NCBI GenBank assembly: GCA_003586115.2 | Contig: QVOM02000116.1 | Span: forward strand, 46,415,692-46,479,691 | Reading direction: 5' to 3' | Source: Salvator merianae | Lineage: Eukaryota; Chordata; Lepidosauria; Squamata; Teiidae | Length of the DNA: 64,000 nt | Shown: positions 42,479 to 52,239 of the stretch, in pieces | Layout: each line of letters begins with the position of its first letter | How positions within the stretch are numbered: the stretch's first letter is position 1 | Notes under the pieces: generated by a model | Seen by the model: only the letters and a program-made list of their open reading frames with translations | The model's database searches: none | What the model was told of the DNA's origin: nothing | Position numbers and translations under genes: made by a program

Positions 42479-43351
42479 TAAGAACATCAGAAATGCTGCT
42501 GGATCTATCCATGACCCAACTAGTTCAGCAGTCTGTTCTCACAGTGACCGATGAGCTGCACAAGGAAGCCCACCAGCAGGACATGAGCACAAAGATCTCC
42601 TGCTCATAGTCTCCCAGCAGCCATCTGGGCTAACAGCCATTGATAGCTGTTCAGACTTTGCTTGAACAAATCCACTGAGGCAGGGCCCCCAAATTCTCAT
42701 TGATGGATCTATTCAACTGCACATACTGCAGTAATAAGGATTTTATTTTATCTTTCTGGTTCTCCAGGAGAACTTGCCTTGTGGTGTCATAAACCCATTA
42801 TCAACTGTGATGGCAGATAGGAAACTCATGGCCCCCTTGTCTATGGCCTCCTTTCAGGTATTTCAAGTTCCCCTTCCACCACCAGCCGGACCTCAAGTCA
42901 TGACTGCCTAGTTTGTAAGCATGCCCCGTTCTCTCAGTCTCCCATCATAAGACTCTGCTTTTCCTCTCTTTTGGCTGTTTTTGATGCTTTGCTCTGAAGC
43001 TGTTTTAAAGTGAGATGCGTGGAACTAGACTCAGTACTCAAGGTGGCATCTTATCAGTGCCCAACAGAGTGGAACTCTTAGTTCTTTTGACTTGGAGGCT
43101 ACACTTCTCCTGATACAGCCCAGAATTGCATTTCTTTCTCTTTTCTTTTCCTCCTGCAGTGTGGCGCAGCTTACAGATATTTCGTCTGTGGTTGACTAAA
43201 ATTCTAAGATACTTTTCACTTGAACTGTCACCAGGCCACATGTCCCCCATTCTGTCTCTGTGCATTTGAATTTTTTGTCTGATATGTGGCAGTTTGTTTA
43301 CAAGCCCATTTCTTGAGCTTAGCATGATCATGGTGAGTTAGGGTATTTGCT
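42479..43351 (-). mobile_element. CR1/L3-type LINE, antisense, first part
   Basis: Begins TAAGAACATCAGAAATGCTG and reads backwards through the 3' UTR (CTCATAGTCTCCCAGCAGCC) into ORF2. Minus-strand codons near 43331-43180 contain LSSRNGLVNKLPHIRQKIQ and WPGDSSSEKYLRILVNH, the latter matching the S-S-x-E-K-D-L-G-V-x-V-D segment of CR1 reverse transcriptases. Disabled by stops. Interrupted at 43352 by an L1 insertion and continuing at 43848. Confidence 0.75.
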
Positions 43352-43847
43352 GCCCCTCCCATTTTTTTTATTATTATTATTTTATTTAAATTAAAATAAC
43401 AACATAAAGAAATACAACATTTAGTGCTCCTCCCACCCCCCCGCCCCCAAAATACACTGAAAAACAAACCATCAAACAATAACTACCCCACCACCACTCT
43501 ACCAAACTACCCCTTAGGCACATAGGTTGACGACATTAGATTACTTCTTCCATCTTCATCCACCTTCTTTTTAGCTGGACCAAAGAGTCAGTCTTATTAT
43601 TTCTTCTCTTATTTCTTCTGGCGCTTGGGGTCTCGTGGAAAAATACAAGAAGTCTTTCCATTTTTCCTCTGTTTTAAAAAGCAATTTCAAACCTTGACTT
43701 TTAAATCTCATTTCCCGCATTTTATCGAATCTGTATTGTTCAATTAGGTACCTATACCAGTTACTTAATGTCCATTTAGTACTTTCCCTCCATCCCAGTA
43801 CAATTGTCGATTGCGCTGCCAATATCATTTGCCCCCTCCCATTTTTT
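43352..43847 (-). mobile_element. L1-type LINE 3' end inserted into CR1, with target-site duplication
   Basis: About 460 bp of antisense L1. The plus strand starts with a T-rich run (complement of the poly-A tail) at 43362. The minus-strand frame 43828-43571 includes VLGWRESTKWTLSNWYRYL followed by IEQYRFDKMREMRFK, which resembles the W-x-x-W-Y-x-Y-x-x-E terminus of L1 ORF2. The duplicated target GCCCCTCCCATTTTTT is at 43352-43367 and, with one extra C, at 43831-43847. 5'-truncated. Confidence 0.75.
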
Positions 43848-44500
43848 GGTCATCTACGTATTGGATAAGAGTTCTACCCATCTCCACTTCATTGTTTCAG
43901 TCATTAGTAAGTGTACTGAGAAGTACTGGCCCAGAAACTAACCCTGTGTCAGTCCTCTAGAATCGTTTTTTCAGCTGTCTCTCAGGATGTAATGAGCTGA
44001 GTCGTTTCTCACTCAGCAGCATTTTGCCATCATTACTGAGAAGTAAACCCTTCCTTTACTAGTATTCTTCCACCTTAAAAACCTCTTTCGGTTATTCTCC
44101 CACCAGTTCTCCCATTAGCTCTAACCTTCCTGAGCCCTTATGTGCAACTCCATGCAGTCTAGCCGTATACTTCCATGGTGACCTCCACTTCTTTCCGTTT
44201 CCTATTTGTCTCCCTTTTTGGATTTTCAGGTCATCATGAAGCTTTTTCTTTCTGCACACTCATTTCCTCAAACCATACTCTCATCAGCCAGATCTTCCTT
44301 ATTTATAAGAGTAACATCAAGAACGGCTGATCACCTTCTTCTTTTCTCTACCCTTTGAAGAAGCGAAACATTAATAAGACAAGTCATTAATTTTCTAGAG
44401 GAACATGCTGATTTTGCCTCCCAGCAGATATGAGGGTAATTGAAGACCCCAGTATTGCTAGTTAATTTTTTCTTTTTGAAAAAGCATTTAAATCTGTCTT
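43848..44500 (-). mobile_element. CR1/L3-type LINE, antisense, second part
   Basis: Continues the same element after the L1: GGTCATCTACGTATTGG, ACTGAGAAGTACTGGCCCAG, AACTAACCCTGTGTCAGTCC, then CCAGCAGATATGAGGGTAAT and TGAAGACCCCAGTATTGC, all reverse-strand equivalents of CR1 ORF2. Together the two parts give about 1.5 kb of one element, the longest CR1 in the window. No intact frame. Confidence 0.65.
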
Positions 44501-44776
44501 GGAAAAGATTCACCCCAGTTTTAGACCCTTTCCGCACTGCCGTTGTTCTGGAATAAGCCCTGCCCAATCCAATCATCCTTCGTCCAGCTTGGACAAAGTA
44601 AGGACTACGCTAGAGCATCCAAAATGGTGCCCTAGTCCAGTATACATGTAGTCTATGCAGGTGTGCAGACAGCATGCCCCCATGGTCCTGTATACCACAA
44701 GGAACTCTTTTTGGCCATGCTCTAGGAAGTACCACCAAAAAAGGGCCCTCCCATAAACTGAAGACTGGGAACGAAA

Positions 44777-45341
44777 GGGTATTTTCACACTTTCCATTCT
44801 AATGTGGAACTGACCCTGCAGTGTGGACACCATCTGCACTGCAGGGCCCTAGATTGAATACGAGCAGGATACCAGCATTAGCAGTATGACCAGCAGTATC
44901 GCGGATCATGCAGGTCCACACACATGCAATCAGACAATCATGCAAGTGCAGCTGTGACGTGCGGCGCCGTCATGCATTCGTACCCGGAAGCAGGATAGCT
45001 GCTCCCAGTCATGTTGTGGAACAGAATTTACTGCTTCATGGCTAGTTGTGATCAGGAGCAGCTGTAGGCTGCTCCCTGTCGTGTGGGCCTCCATAAGTGC
45101 AGAGACAATGGCCCTTTCTGCACTTGGCCTTACGACAGATTATATCCTGGAATAGGGACCTGCCATCTGCATGCTAGTAGGAACTATGGCAGGCCCCACG
45201 CAGGACCTGCTGTAAACTCCACTAGCGTGCAGATAGCAGGTCCCTGTTCTGGGATATGATCCCGAATAAAGCCAAGTGCAGAAAGGGCCATTTTCCTAGC
45301 AAGCGTCACTGATGCTCACTAACTTAAAGTGTGAAAAGGCC
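44777..45341 (+). mobile_element. DNA transposon family C, nested in B and itself interrupted
   Basis: Starts GGGTATTTTCACACTTTCC and ends AAAGTGTGAAAAGGCC: clear inverted termini. Interior blocks: GCAGTGTGGACACCATCTGC, GCAGGATACCAGCATTAGC, GATCAGGAGCAGCTGTAGG, and CTAGCAAGCGTCACTGATG. A family A palindrome sits at 45110-45289, close to the same place as in the copy at 35655-36235. Confidence 0.7.
45110..45289. mobile_element. Palindromic MITE family A, 180 bp, nested in family C
   Basis: GGCCCTTTCTGCACTTGGCC left, GCCAAGTGCAGAAAGGGCC right; the left arm carries GAATAGGGACCTGCCATCTG and the right arm AGATAGCAGGTCCCTGTTC. The two 80-bp arms pair over nearly their whole length. Flanks are AAT and ATT, so a 3-bp direct duplication is not evident in this copy. 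Confidence 0.85.
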
Positions 45342-45528
45342 TAAAGGCTTGGCCTTCACAGTTTCCACACTGCCTTTAGAGGCAGCAATAGCAGAAACTG
45401 GCACAGAACAGGCTGAGCATGGACGACCCTATTCTGTGCCAGCAGCAACCAGCCTGGGACAGGCTGCTTGTTCTGAATGGGGCAGCTCGCCCTGTCCCAG
45501 AACAATGGAACTGAATGCAGAAAGGGCC

Positions 45529-45803
45529 TTATTCTTGGTTAGGCAGTATTATTTCTGTTCCACTCTCTGTGTGTTTTAACCTATATGCTCTCCAAAGGAC
45601 AATCCCTAATATTCTCTTGGATTTCTAAGTAGGTGTCATTTTGATACACTTTCCTCCTTTCTTCCCTTTTTCTCATCGTGAAAGTTATCCTACCAAGTCT
45701 CAAGTGTTCCTGTTGAAGGCCTTGGACCTCAATCTTTTATATCCTTCTAGAACCATTGCTAGGAGGTTTGACACATCTCACTTGAGTTGATCTGGCAGTT
45801 CCT
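45529..45803. other. Unique non-coding DNA
   Basis: No repeat recognised. Confidence 0.45.
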
Positions 45804-46022
45804 GGCTACATCCACACACATGAACAAAGAAGCTCAAAAGTAGCTTAGAGGTGGTAGTATCTAGACACTAGTGTTCCCATCCCACCTCTAATCCACATTC
45901 AAGGCCTTTGGAAGTGCATTTACGGGCCTTTAATCTGGATTACAGGCACTAGTGTGTGGCGGCTACCACCTCTAAGTCACTTCTGAGGCACTTTAAAAAA
46001 GAAACTGCATGTGAATGCAGCC
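45804..46022. mobile_element. Palindromic MITE, family D
   Basis: About 220 bp of snap-back sequence: GGCTACATCCACACACATG left, CTGCATGTGAATGCAGCC right. Long inner arms pair, with GCTTAGAGGTGGTAG and CACTAGTG left and CACTAGTGTGTGGC and CTACCACCTCTAAG right. A 10-C run follows. No coding capacity. Confidence 0.7.
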
Positions 46023-47072
46023 CCCCCCCCTTGCAAACCTTAAGTCCTTGTCTTGTTCTCTGCCTCTGGGATTCTTCCTCTACCTTACGCAACGACAATT
46101 AAGTTTAATGCTGTCCTAATCAAGTTCAGCATTCTTTTCAATCCTTGTGAAGTGCAATCTATCCCTCATCAGTTTCATTCACAAGCCTTGAGTCATTAGC
46201 CACGAAATGGAATCCTTATTTATACCAGCTATGTGTAGCTAGATGCTCATTTTGGAATAATTTTTCTTTACCTTTTGGAGACTGATTCTTCTGAGGACCA
46301 AAAGGATGGATGAGAACACCAGCTGAGTTCCCAAGTTCTCAATATGTCCCCCTAGACCTTTAAAGGCTGGATGTGATGTAGTCAGAATTGTTTGTGAATA
46401 AAATGATTTAAATCAGCCTGAACAACTTCTCAGTAAGGTACAGAGTGATCTATTTTCAGGCTGCCTCTTCCCACTCCCACCGTTGGCTCATTTGACAACT
46501 GGTTTTATGACCTGTTCCCTTTATAATTCAGCTGTCTGAAAAGCTGGAACTTGCTTGCCTCTTGATCATCCGCACTGGCATGGAGACTGCATAAGCACTT
46601 CAAAGCAACAGATTCCCATCTTGGTTTCTTTGTGTTATAAAAAGTAAGGATAATTATAGCGGCCTTCTATGGTGGCAAGCCAAGAAAGAGTTTAAACGTA
46701 TAGATACTCAATACATCCATCTGCATTTCAGCAAACCTGTATGTTATAAGCCATTCACTTCATTGCTGAGAATTTAACTGGTGTAATAACAAGTAACTAA
46801 CATAGCTGCTTTGAAATTGTTACATAAATAATATATTTATTTCAGATCTGGAACATCACTGGGCACCTTAACAAAAGGGCTTTTGATTTTTATTCACAGA
46901 TTTTGCTCTTGAACTGCTTAACCCTGATATCAAGGCAGATGTAATGGAAAAAAAAAAAATTGGCAGGATTTTACCACATCCAGGCATCTTTGGTTGGTTG
47001 GCTGGTTGACATCCAGAAAGACTTGTGCAGTGCATGTTTCTACTTTTCCTTCCAGGCCTGTGAATTAATCTC
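46023..47072. other. Unique AT-rich non-coding DNA
   Basis: No element recognised in about 1 kb. Confidence 0.5.
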
Positions 47073-47097
47073 TCTCTCTGTCTCTCTCTCTCTCTCA
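47073..47097. repeat. (CT)n microsatellite
   Basis: CT-rich run with a GT interruption. Confidence 0.9.
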
Positions 47098-47270
47098 ATG
47101 TCCCTCTCACGTTTCTATATTGTACTGAGACAGCCTCAGACATTGATTGGCAATCTTTTTTAGCCGCAAAGTTTCAAAAAGAAATCTATCGAAGCCAAAT
47201 AAAAAAATATACATCAAAACATGACATGAAAACATTAGTACAGGGTGGGAAAGCGTAGAAGGGAAGGGAA

Positions 47271-47273
<3 letters not shown>

Positions 47274-47331
<58 letters not shown>

Positions 47332-47332
47332 G
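47274..47332. repeat. (GA)n microsatellite
   Basis: About 29 GA units with one G interruption near 47321; complementary in sequence to the CT tract 180 bp upstream. Confidence 0.95.
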
Positions 47333-47399
47333 AATCAGTGATGAAGGTAGCTGGGACAAAGGATCAAAAAGGTATTGCCTCAAGGGGGGAAAAAGACTA

Positions 47400-48560
47400 A
47401 AAGTGCAGCTACATATATATTTCAGTGAGCTTCAAATGTTGGGAGCACATTGGTGATACCTCTGAAAGCTTGGCCTCGGTTCGATAAAGGGATGCTGCAG
47501 GTATTTAAGGGGAGGCAGCAATAACACTCTGTGAACTCTCGCCAAGACTCTTAAAGTCGGACATAATTGAAAACAGATCGTTTATCTTAAAAAATAGTCA
47601 TTTGGCCATCAGCTGATGTTACTGCCCTGTGACTGCAGAAATAGGAATCGTGGTGGTGGTGTCTTTCTGTTGCATTTGCACTGACAGAACAGGAAAATCC
47701 AAATATTATCAGCAACCCACACATACCTGTTTCCTTGGGTCTCCACTAGCCACCCAAAGGGCTTTTTCTCATTAGGAGTTGTTCAGCCTAGCCAAAGCAT
47801 TCGTGTTGTGGAATAGTCTTTAGGCTGTAAAGATTTCTGGGTACCAGAATATTTTTGTGACTTAAAAATACGTCACATTATTCTCAAGTAGGCTGAATGC
47901 TCACTAGTGAAAATGAGTGATATTTTTATAGCTCATTATTGGGTGCATGGCAATTAACCACTCAGGAGAGCTGCCAGTTCCTCCACAAACACACTCAGCC
48001 ACTTCATGCTTTAAAGTTAAATTATATTTGACATTTAATTTAAACTCATACTGCCTTCATTCAAAATAAACCCTTCGGCATTCGTAGTAGAAAAGTAAAA
48101 AAAAAGGATCTTGTCTGCCTCCTGTTCCTACTCCTGAAAACATAGCCTCATTTCCCTTCTTGAGATTTTCAGACGGATGCCGATAGATTGCTGCCAAACT
48201 GTTAAGCATGCACCTGGAACAGCAGCAAAAGTTTCCTGGGCTTCTTGAATATTATTTTGAGGAATGTGTAGGGCAAAACTTCTAATTCACATGACGTTAG
48301 TCATTGCATTTCCGCCCTTCGTTTCCTTCGCAGAACCCAAGGAGATGCTTTTGTTTCTCCTTTGATTTTACCTGCTTGTCAGCCTGGTTAGGGAGGTTAG
48401 GCTCAAAGATAAAAGTCTTTCTGGTGTGTAAAGTGCTGTGCTCTCCAAACTGTGACTTGGGAAGTGGCTGCAATTTCAACAGTGAGAAAGGAAATGTTTA
48501 TCCACACCAATTATTTTGGCTGAAGCAGGCTTACCAGCCAGGCCCTTGCTAGCCTGCTGA
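47400..48560. promoter_or_regulatory. Candidate conserved non-coding region
   Basis: Repeat-poor kilobase. Motifs seen: GGACATAATTGAAAACAG, TTGACATTTAATTTAAAC, CACATGACGTTAGTCATTGC (CRE/AP-1-like TGACGT and GTCATT). No credible coding frame. Regulatory role is inference. Confidence 0.25.
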
Positions 48561-48799
48561 CCTTAGCCAACCTATCCTTCTGTGATGCCGGTACATCCAT
48601 ATTGCAAAGGACACAGCTCACAGCAGCTGCTTGAAGCACAAGTTAACCAGCCAGCCACGTGACCACTAAATTTGCTGCCTAATGTAAGATCTTTGTAGGC
48701 AACGTCAGCGCTCGTAGTGTGACCCTCCTTAGCAGTAGCATCTACACTACCCGACACTCTCAGCAGAATTAAAGGTTAGAGATGGGACTTGTGTTGAAG

Positions 48800-48965
48800 G
48801 GTACCAGTGAGTCATGGTCAACTCCATGGGCACCTCTGTGCAGTTTTCTTGGCAGAGATACAGAAGTGGTTTGCCATTGACTATGTCTGGAGAGAGGCTG
48901 GGGATCAAACTGGCAACCCTCTCCTCTCCAAGCAGGTTGCTGTATCTCTGAGCTACATCCATTCC
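48800..48965 (-). mobile_element. tRNA-derived SINE
   Basis: On the minus strand: TGTAGCTCAGAGATACAGC (A box of a tRNA-like head), then AGTTTGATCCCCAGCC (B box), then the body ATGGCAAACCACTTCTG and GCCAAGAAAACTGCACAG, CATGGAGTTGACCATGACT. The latter part resembles BovB-mobilised SINE tails. It is diverged but shares its layout with 51601-51795. Confidence 0.65.
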
Positions 48966-49180
48966 TGGGATGGAACTGTACAGTTGGGAAACGGTCTGAA
49001 AATAATAGTTCCTATCCTAAAAGCAACTCCAATTAGAGAAGAGAATTGAGAAGAAGATGATGTGGAAGGGAAGGCTCATAACATAGCTTGATCATTAGTA
49101 TGATGTGCAAGTAGGGGAATGTGGGTGTAAAATTATAATTAGAAAAGGGAAAAACGGGAACCTGTGCAATAATCTGCCAT

Positions 49181-49520
49181 TACATAAAAATGTAAGAGAA
49201 ACCCTGCTGGATCCAGCATCCTGTCTCACAGAATGGTCCACCAATTGCTTCTGGGCATCTCAAGTAGAAAACAAAGGCAAAACCTTCGCCTGTTTTCGTC
49301 TCCCTGCAAATGGCCTTTAGAGGCATCCTACCTGTCTCTCCAATTTGGAGGTAGTACTTAGGTAGCAGCCATTGATACACCTGACTTCCATGATTTTGTC
49401 GAACCCTTTCTTAAAGCTATCCAGGCTGGTTGCTGCCACCACCTCTTGTGGTTGTAAATCCCATAGTTTCCAATAGTACTGGAAACTTCTCAGCACAAAA
49501 TGTATGAACACATCTCTGTG
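49181..49520 (-). mobile_element. CR1-type LINE 3' end
   Basis: Antisense: ATGTAAGAGAAACCCTGCTG to AACACATCTCTGTGTG. Includes complement of the W-x-x-x-P-Q-E-V-V-like ORF2 end. A minus frame (49317-49511) contains QPQEVVAATSLDSFKKGFDK, the CR1 C-terminal SLxxFKxxLD motif. Confidence 0.85.
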
Positions 49521-49571
49521 TGTGAGAGAGTGTTTGTTTGTGTGTCAGAGAGAGAATCCCAAATTTAGAGC

Positions 49572-49850
49572 ATGTCTCCACTTACCCGTACAAAGTGCCC
49601 GCGTCCACTAAAGAAGGTTCCGCTGCTGTCATGTCTCCATTCATGGCAGCAGCAGGCACCTTGCAATGTTTGCACCTTGTTTGCAGGGCACAATAATTGC
49701 ACTCTGCCCTGAGGTGCCATGATTGGCTGCTGTAAATGGTACCTCTTTGCTCCAAAATGGAGATATAGAGGCATCTTTTTCCATGGCAGAGCAAGGTGAC
49801 TCCCCCATCCACTCAAACTGGAGCTGCCTTGGAAGTTAAGTGGCGACCCA
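49572..49850. mobile_element. Possible DNA transposon, family F
   Basis: About 280 bp, GC-richer, ends ATGTCTCCACTTACC and GTTAAGTGGCGACCC (imperfect inverted repeat). Internal inverted GCTGCTGTCATG / CATGGCAGCAGC pair near 49620-49650. The open minus frames are composition-driven. Similar tips at 36406-36656. Confidence 0.45.
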
Positions 49851-50077
49851 GCCTTAGTCACAAGTTTTAAAGATATGGTGAAGAGCAGAAAAAGTTGCAT
49901 TTTTCTTTCACATCATGTTTTATAATGCAGCAACCGAGAGAGTACAGTAAACAAAACTTCCATGCTGACCTGCAAAACTTCTCAGCTCTATTCTGGATAA
50001 ACAACTGGAAGTGTAAGGTCAAAGAAGAGAATCTGGAGGTGCCCCAGAGTAGCTGTCACCCAATGGCCCCAGATATC

Positions 50078-50390
50078 TAAAGGAATGCCTCCTCCCATAC
50101 AGACCTTCCTGTGCCCCAAGATCTGCTGGTGAGGTCCTCTTGGCAGTTCCCCTTCAGCAGTTAAGCGGGGGGGACGCATGGGAGGGTCTTCTCGGTGATA
50201 GCCCCGAGGCTACGGAACAGTCTCAGGCACCCTCATTGTATAGATTCAGACATTAGGTGAAGACACACCTCTTTATCCTGGCCTTTGACTCACGGAACAG
50301 CATGTTTTTATACTGATTTTATTATAACTCACCCTGAGACCTTTGTGCTTAGGGATAGAGAAATAAATAAATAAATAAATAAATAAATAG
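50078..50390 (+). mobile_element. L2-type LINE 3' end
   Basis: CTAAAGGAATGCCTCCTCCC, CCCCAAGATCTGCTGGTGAG, then codons of the GRVFSVIAPRLRNSL type at about 50180-50225, and the tail ACTCACCCTGAGACCTTTG with (AAAT)n at 50363-50390. Closely parallels 7541-7907 and 62260-62680. Confidence 0.8.
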
Positions 50391-51091
50391 ATCCCTTTTT
50401 TTGAAGCAACTGTCAAATAACCCTAAGGCTAAATGGCTGACCAGGGCTTTTGCGGTGCTTTTGCTCAAGCACTGATGAGTGCTTTGTTTTTTATTTTGAG
50501 AGAAGTAAATAGTTCATGTTGAGTGAACACTGAATCAACTCAAATTAACTCTAACAGTATTATGCTTCAACAACCCATATTTAAAAAGCCTCCAATTACT
50601 GTCTATTATTATTTTTCGACAATACAGTAAATAAGGACATAGTTAAGCTTCTCCAAGTGAAACCCAAATTACTTTTTTGCCCATTTTATGCCACCAAAGC
50701 AAGAGAGAATGTCTCCTCTGGGAGGGGGGACCTTTGACATATTAATGAATTCTGGTTCACAAATAATAATTATACTTTGAATGAAATGTGTGAAATGCCT
50801 TTGCTGCTCAGCAGATTATGCAACATGACCGAGTAAAAAATGACAGATATTTAACTTCCTATAAATGTGGTAGGTAATTCATTCTGCTAAGTACAGCCTG
50901 CCATTTTGTTTGTACGCATTTAAAAAACAAAGAAACAAAAGAAATATTTGAATTGAGATTCTCTTCCTGCCAGCGTGGTCCACCTGAGACATCACTGTAC
51001 AGACTGACAGTGACAGGTGGCCCTCCCCCAGTCCTGTGAAGACTGGGGGGGGCAGCTAGGAGCATGGTGAACTCAGGAGAGCATCCACCTT
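50391..51091. other. Unique AT-rich non-coding DNA
   Basis: No element recognised. A short GC hairpin (CCCCCAGTC...GACTGGGGG) lies near 51025-51050. Confidence 0.45.
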
Positions 51092-51528
51092 GGGCTTTTT
51101 TTGCACTTTCCACATTAGAATGGGATAATTATCCCATTCTAACATGGAATTGACCCCACAGCATGGACACCGTCTGCACCATGGGGCAGTATACCTGAAT
51201 ATCAGCAGAATACCAGCATTCACACCGCATCCAATATTCGCCATGACAGCAGCTGGGAAGTGTCCATAGAGCACACAGGTGCATGCAGGCGCAATTGGAA
51301 AATTGCACAGCTGCAGCTGCAGCATGCAGAGCAGCCGTGCATTCACACCAGGAAACAGGTGCGAATGCCCTCTACCAGGAGCAGGATAGTTGCTCCTGGT
51401 AAAGCTATGGAGCACAAATTAGTGCTCTAGAGCTAGCCGTGATCGGGAGCAGCTGCATGCTGCTCCCAGTCAGTTGGGCCTCTGCAAAGTGCAGAGTCAC
51501 TTTGCTAGTGAGTGTCCCTGAACCGGCC
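51092..51528 (+). mobile_element. Non-autonomous DNA transposon, family C
   Basis: Begins GGGCTTTTTTTGCACTTTCC. Interior: CAGCATGGACACCGTCTGC, GCAGAATACCAGCATTCAC, GGAGCAGGATAGTTGCTCC, GATCGGGAGCAGCTGCATGC, TTTGCTAGTGAGTGTCCCTG. The right tip is worn (ACCGGCC). It carries a perfect 28-bp palindrome at 51115-51142 near its left end. Confidence 0.65.
51115..51142. repeat. Perfect 28-bp palindrome
   Basis: TTAGAATGGGATAA joined directly to its reverse complement TTATCCCATTCTAA, no loop. It is formed from a family C terminal motif (CCATTCTAATGTGGAA in the copy at 44800) present here in both orientations. Confidence 0.97.
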
Positions 51529-51600
51529 TCTTGCTTCTAAGCCAGGTTTGCTAGGAAATCCAACTAACTCAGCCCCTATGTAAGAGTGGCATGACTATCT

Positions 51601-51795
51601 GTTGTTGTTGGGTACCACCACATCATGACCAACCCCTGGTTGACTCCATGGGCATCTCCATGGACTTCTCTGTGCAGTTTTCTTCACAGAGATACAGAAA
51701 TGATTTGCCATTGCCTACTTCCAGGGAGAGGCTGGGGATTGAATCAATAACCCTCTCCTTTTCAGGCAGTTTGCTCTACCACTGAACTATAGTTA
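51601..51795 (-). mobile_element. tRNA-derived SINE with clear A and B boxes
   Basis: Minus strand: TATAGTTCAGTGGTAGAGCA (A box), TTGATTCAATCCCCAGCC (B box), then ATGGCAAATCATTTCTG, GTGAAGAAAACTGCACAG, and a (CAA)n tail, seen as GTTGTTGTTG at 51601-51610. The tRNA-like head is about 70 nt. It is not a functional tRNA gene because it continues into the SINE body. Polymerase III promoter inferred from the boxes. Confidence 0.8.
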
Positions 51796-52077
51796 CTTTC
51801 CACAGGTCTGCCTAGAATGCTTTAAAAAAAACACACACAATTCAGAATGGCATTGTTTTTTTACATCCTTAGCTGAGTCATCTAACAAAAGCAAACATTT
51901 CCAATTGGATTGGATGGGATGCTGTGAATGATGCATGCACTTCACCAATTTTAGCCCTAAATTTAACGTACAATCCTGTATACGGAGCTGTGATGCAGAC
52001 TGTGAGGGTAAGGCGTGTACTTACGCCCTGCTTGTAAGCATCCGTAAAGAAGTAGCACTGTGGAAAACAAGTAGAAG

Positions 52078-52150
52078 TACTGTGGAAACAGACTTCTGGA
52101 CTAAATAAGCCTTTGGTCCAGTCCAGGAGAGCATTTCTTAGGTTCTTATG
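52078..52150 (+). mobile_element. CR1/L3-type LINE 3' tip
   Basis: ACTGTGGAAACAGACTTCTGG, ACTAAATAAGCCTTTGGTCC, AGGAGAGCATTTC and TTAGGTTCTTATG, the end of an older CR1 subfamily. Confidence 0.6.
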
Positions 52151-52239
52151 AGAAGAGTAGTCTGGAAGTTCACATGGGTGAGCAATTCTTAAATTCCTTC
52201 TATAGGGATGTAATTATAGACTGACTTTGTATTATTCAG

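Larger units (their letters stand above)
44524..45528. mobile_element. DNA transposon family B, host of a nested insertion
   Basis: Left part 44524-44776 begins GACCCTTTCCGCACTGCC and has the B-family blocks TAGTCCAGTATAC and GGTCCTGTATACC. The right part 45342-45528 ends CTGAATGCAGAAAGGGCC, an inverted match to the left tip. Between them lies a complete family C element. The two halves belonging together is inferred from the matching outer tips. Confidence 0.55.

Noticed and set aside
45542..45579. Possible polyadenylated exon end near the transposon nest
   Set aside because: No upstream reading frame, splice site or AATAAA signal at a meaningful distance.
51725..51795. Free-standing tRNA gene on the minus strand
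   Set aside because: A and B boxes are clear, but the sequence runs on into a SINE body with a (CAA)n tail and lacks a proper acceptor stem.
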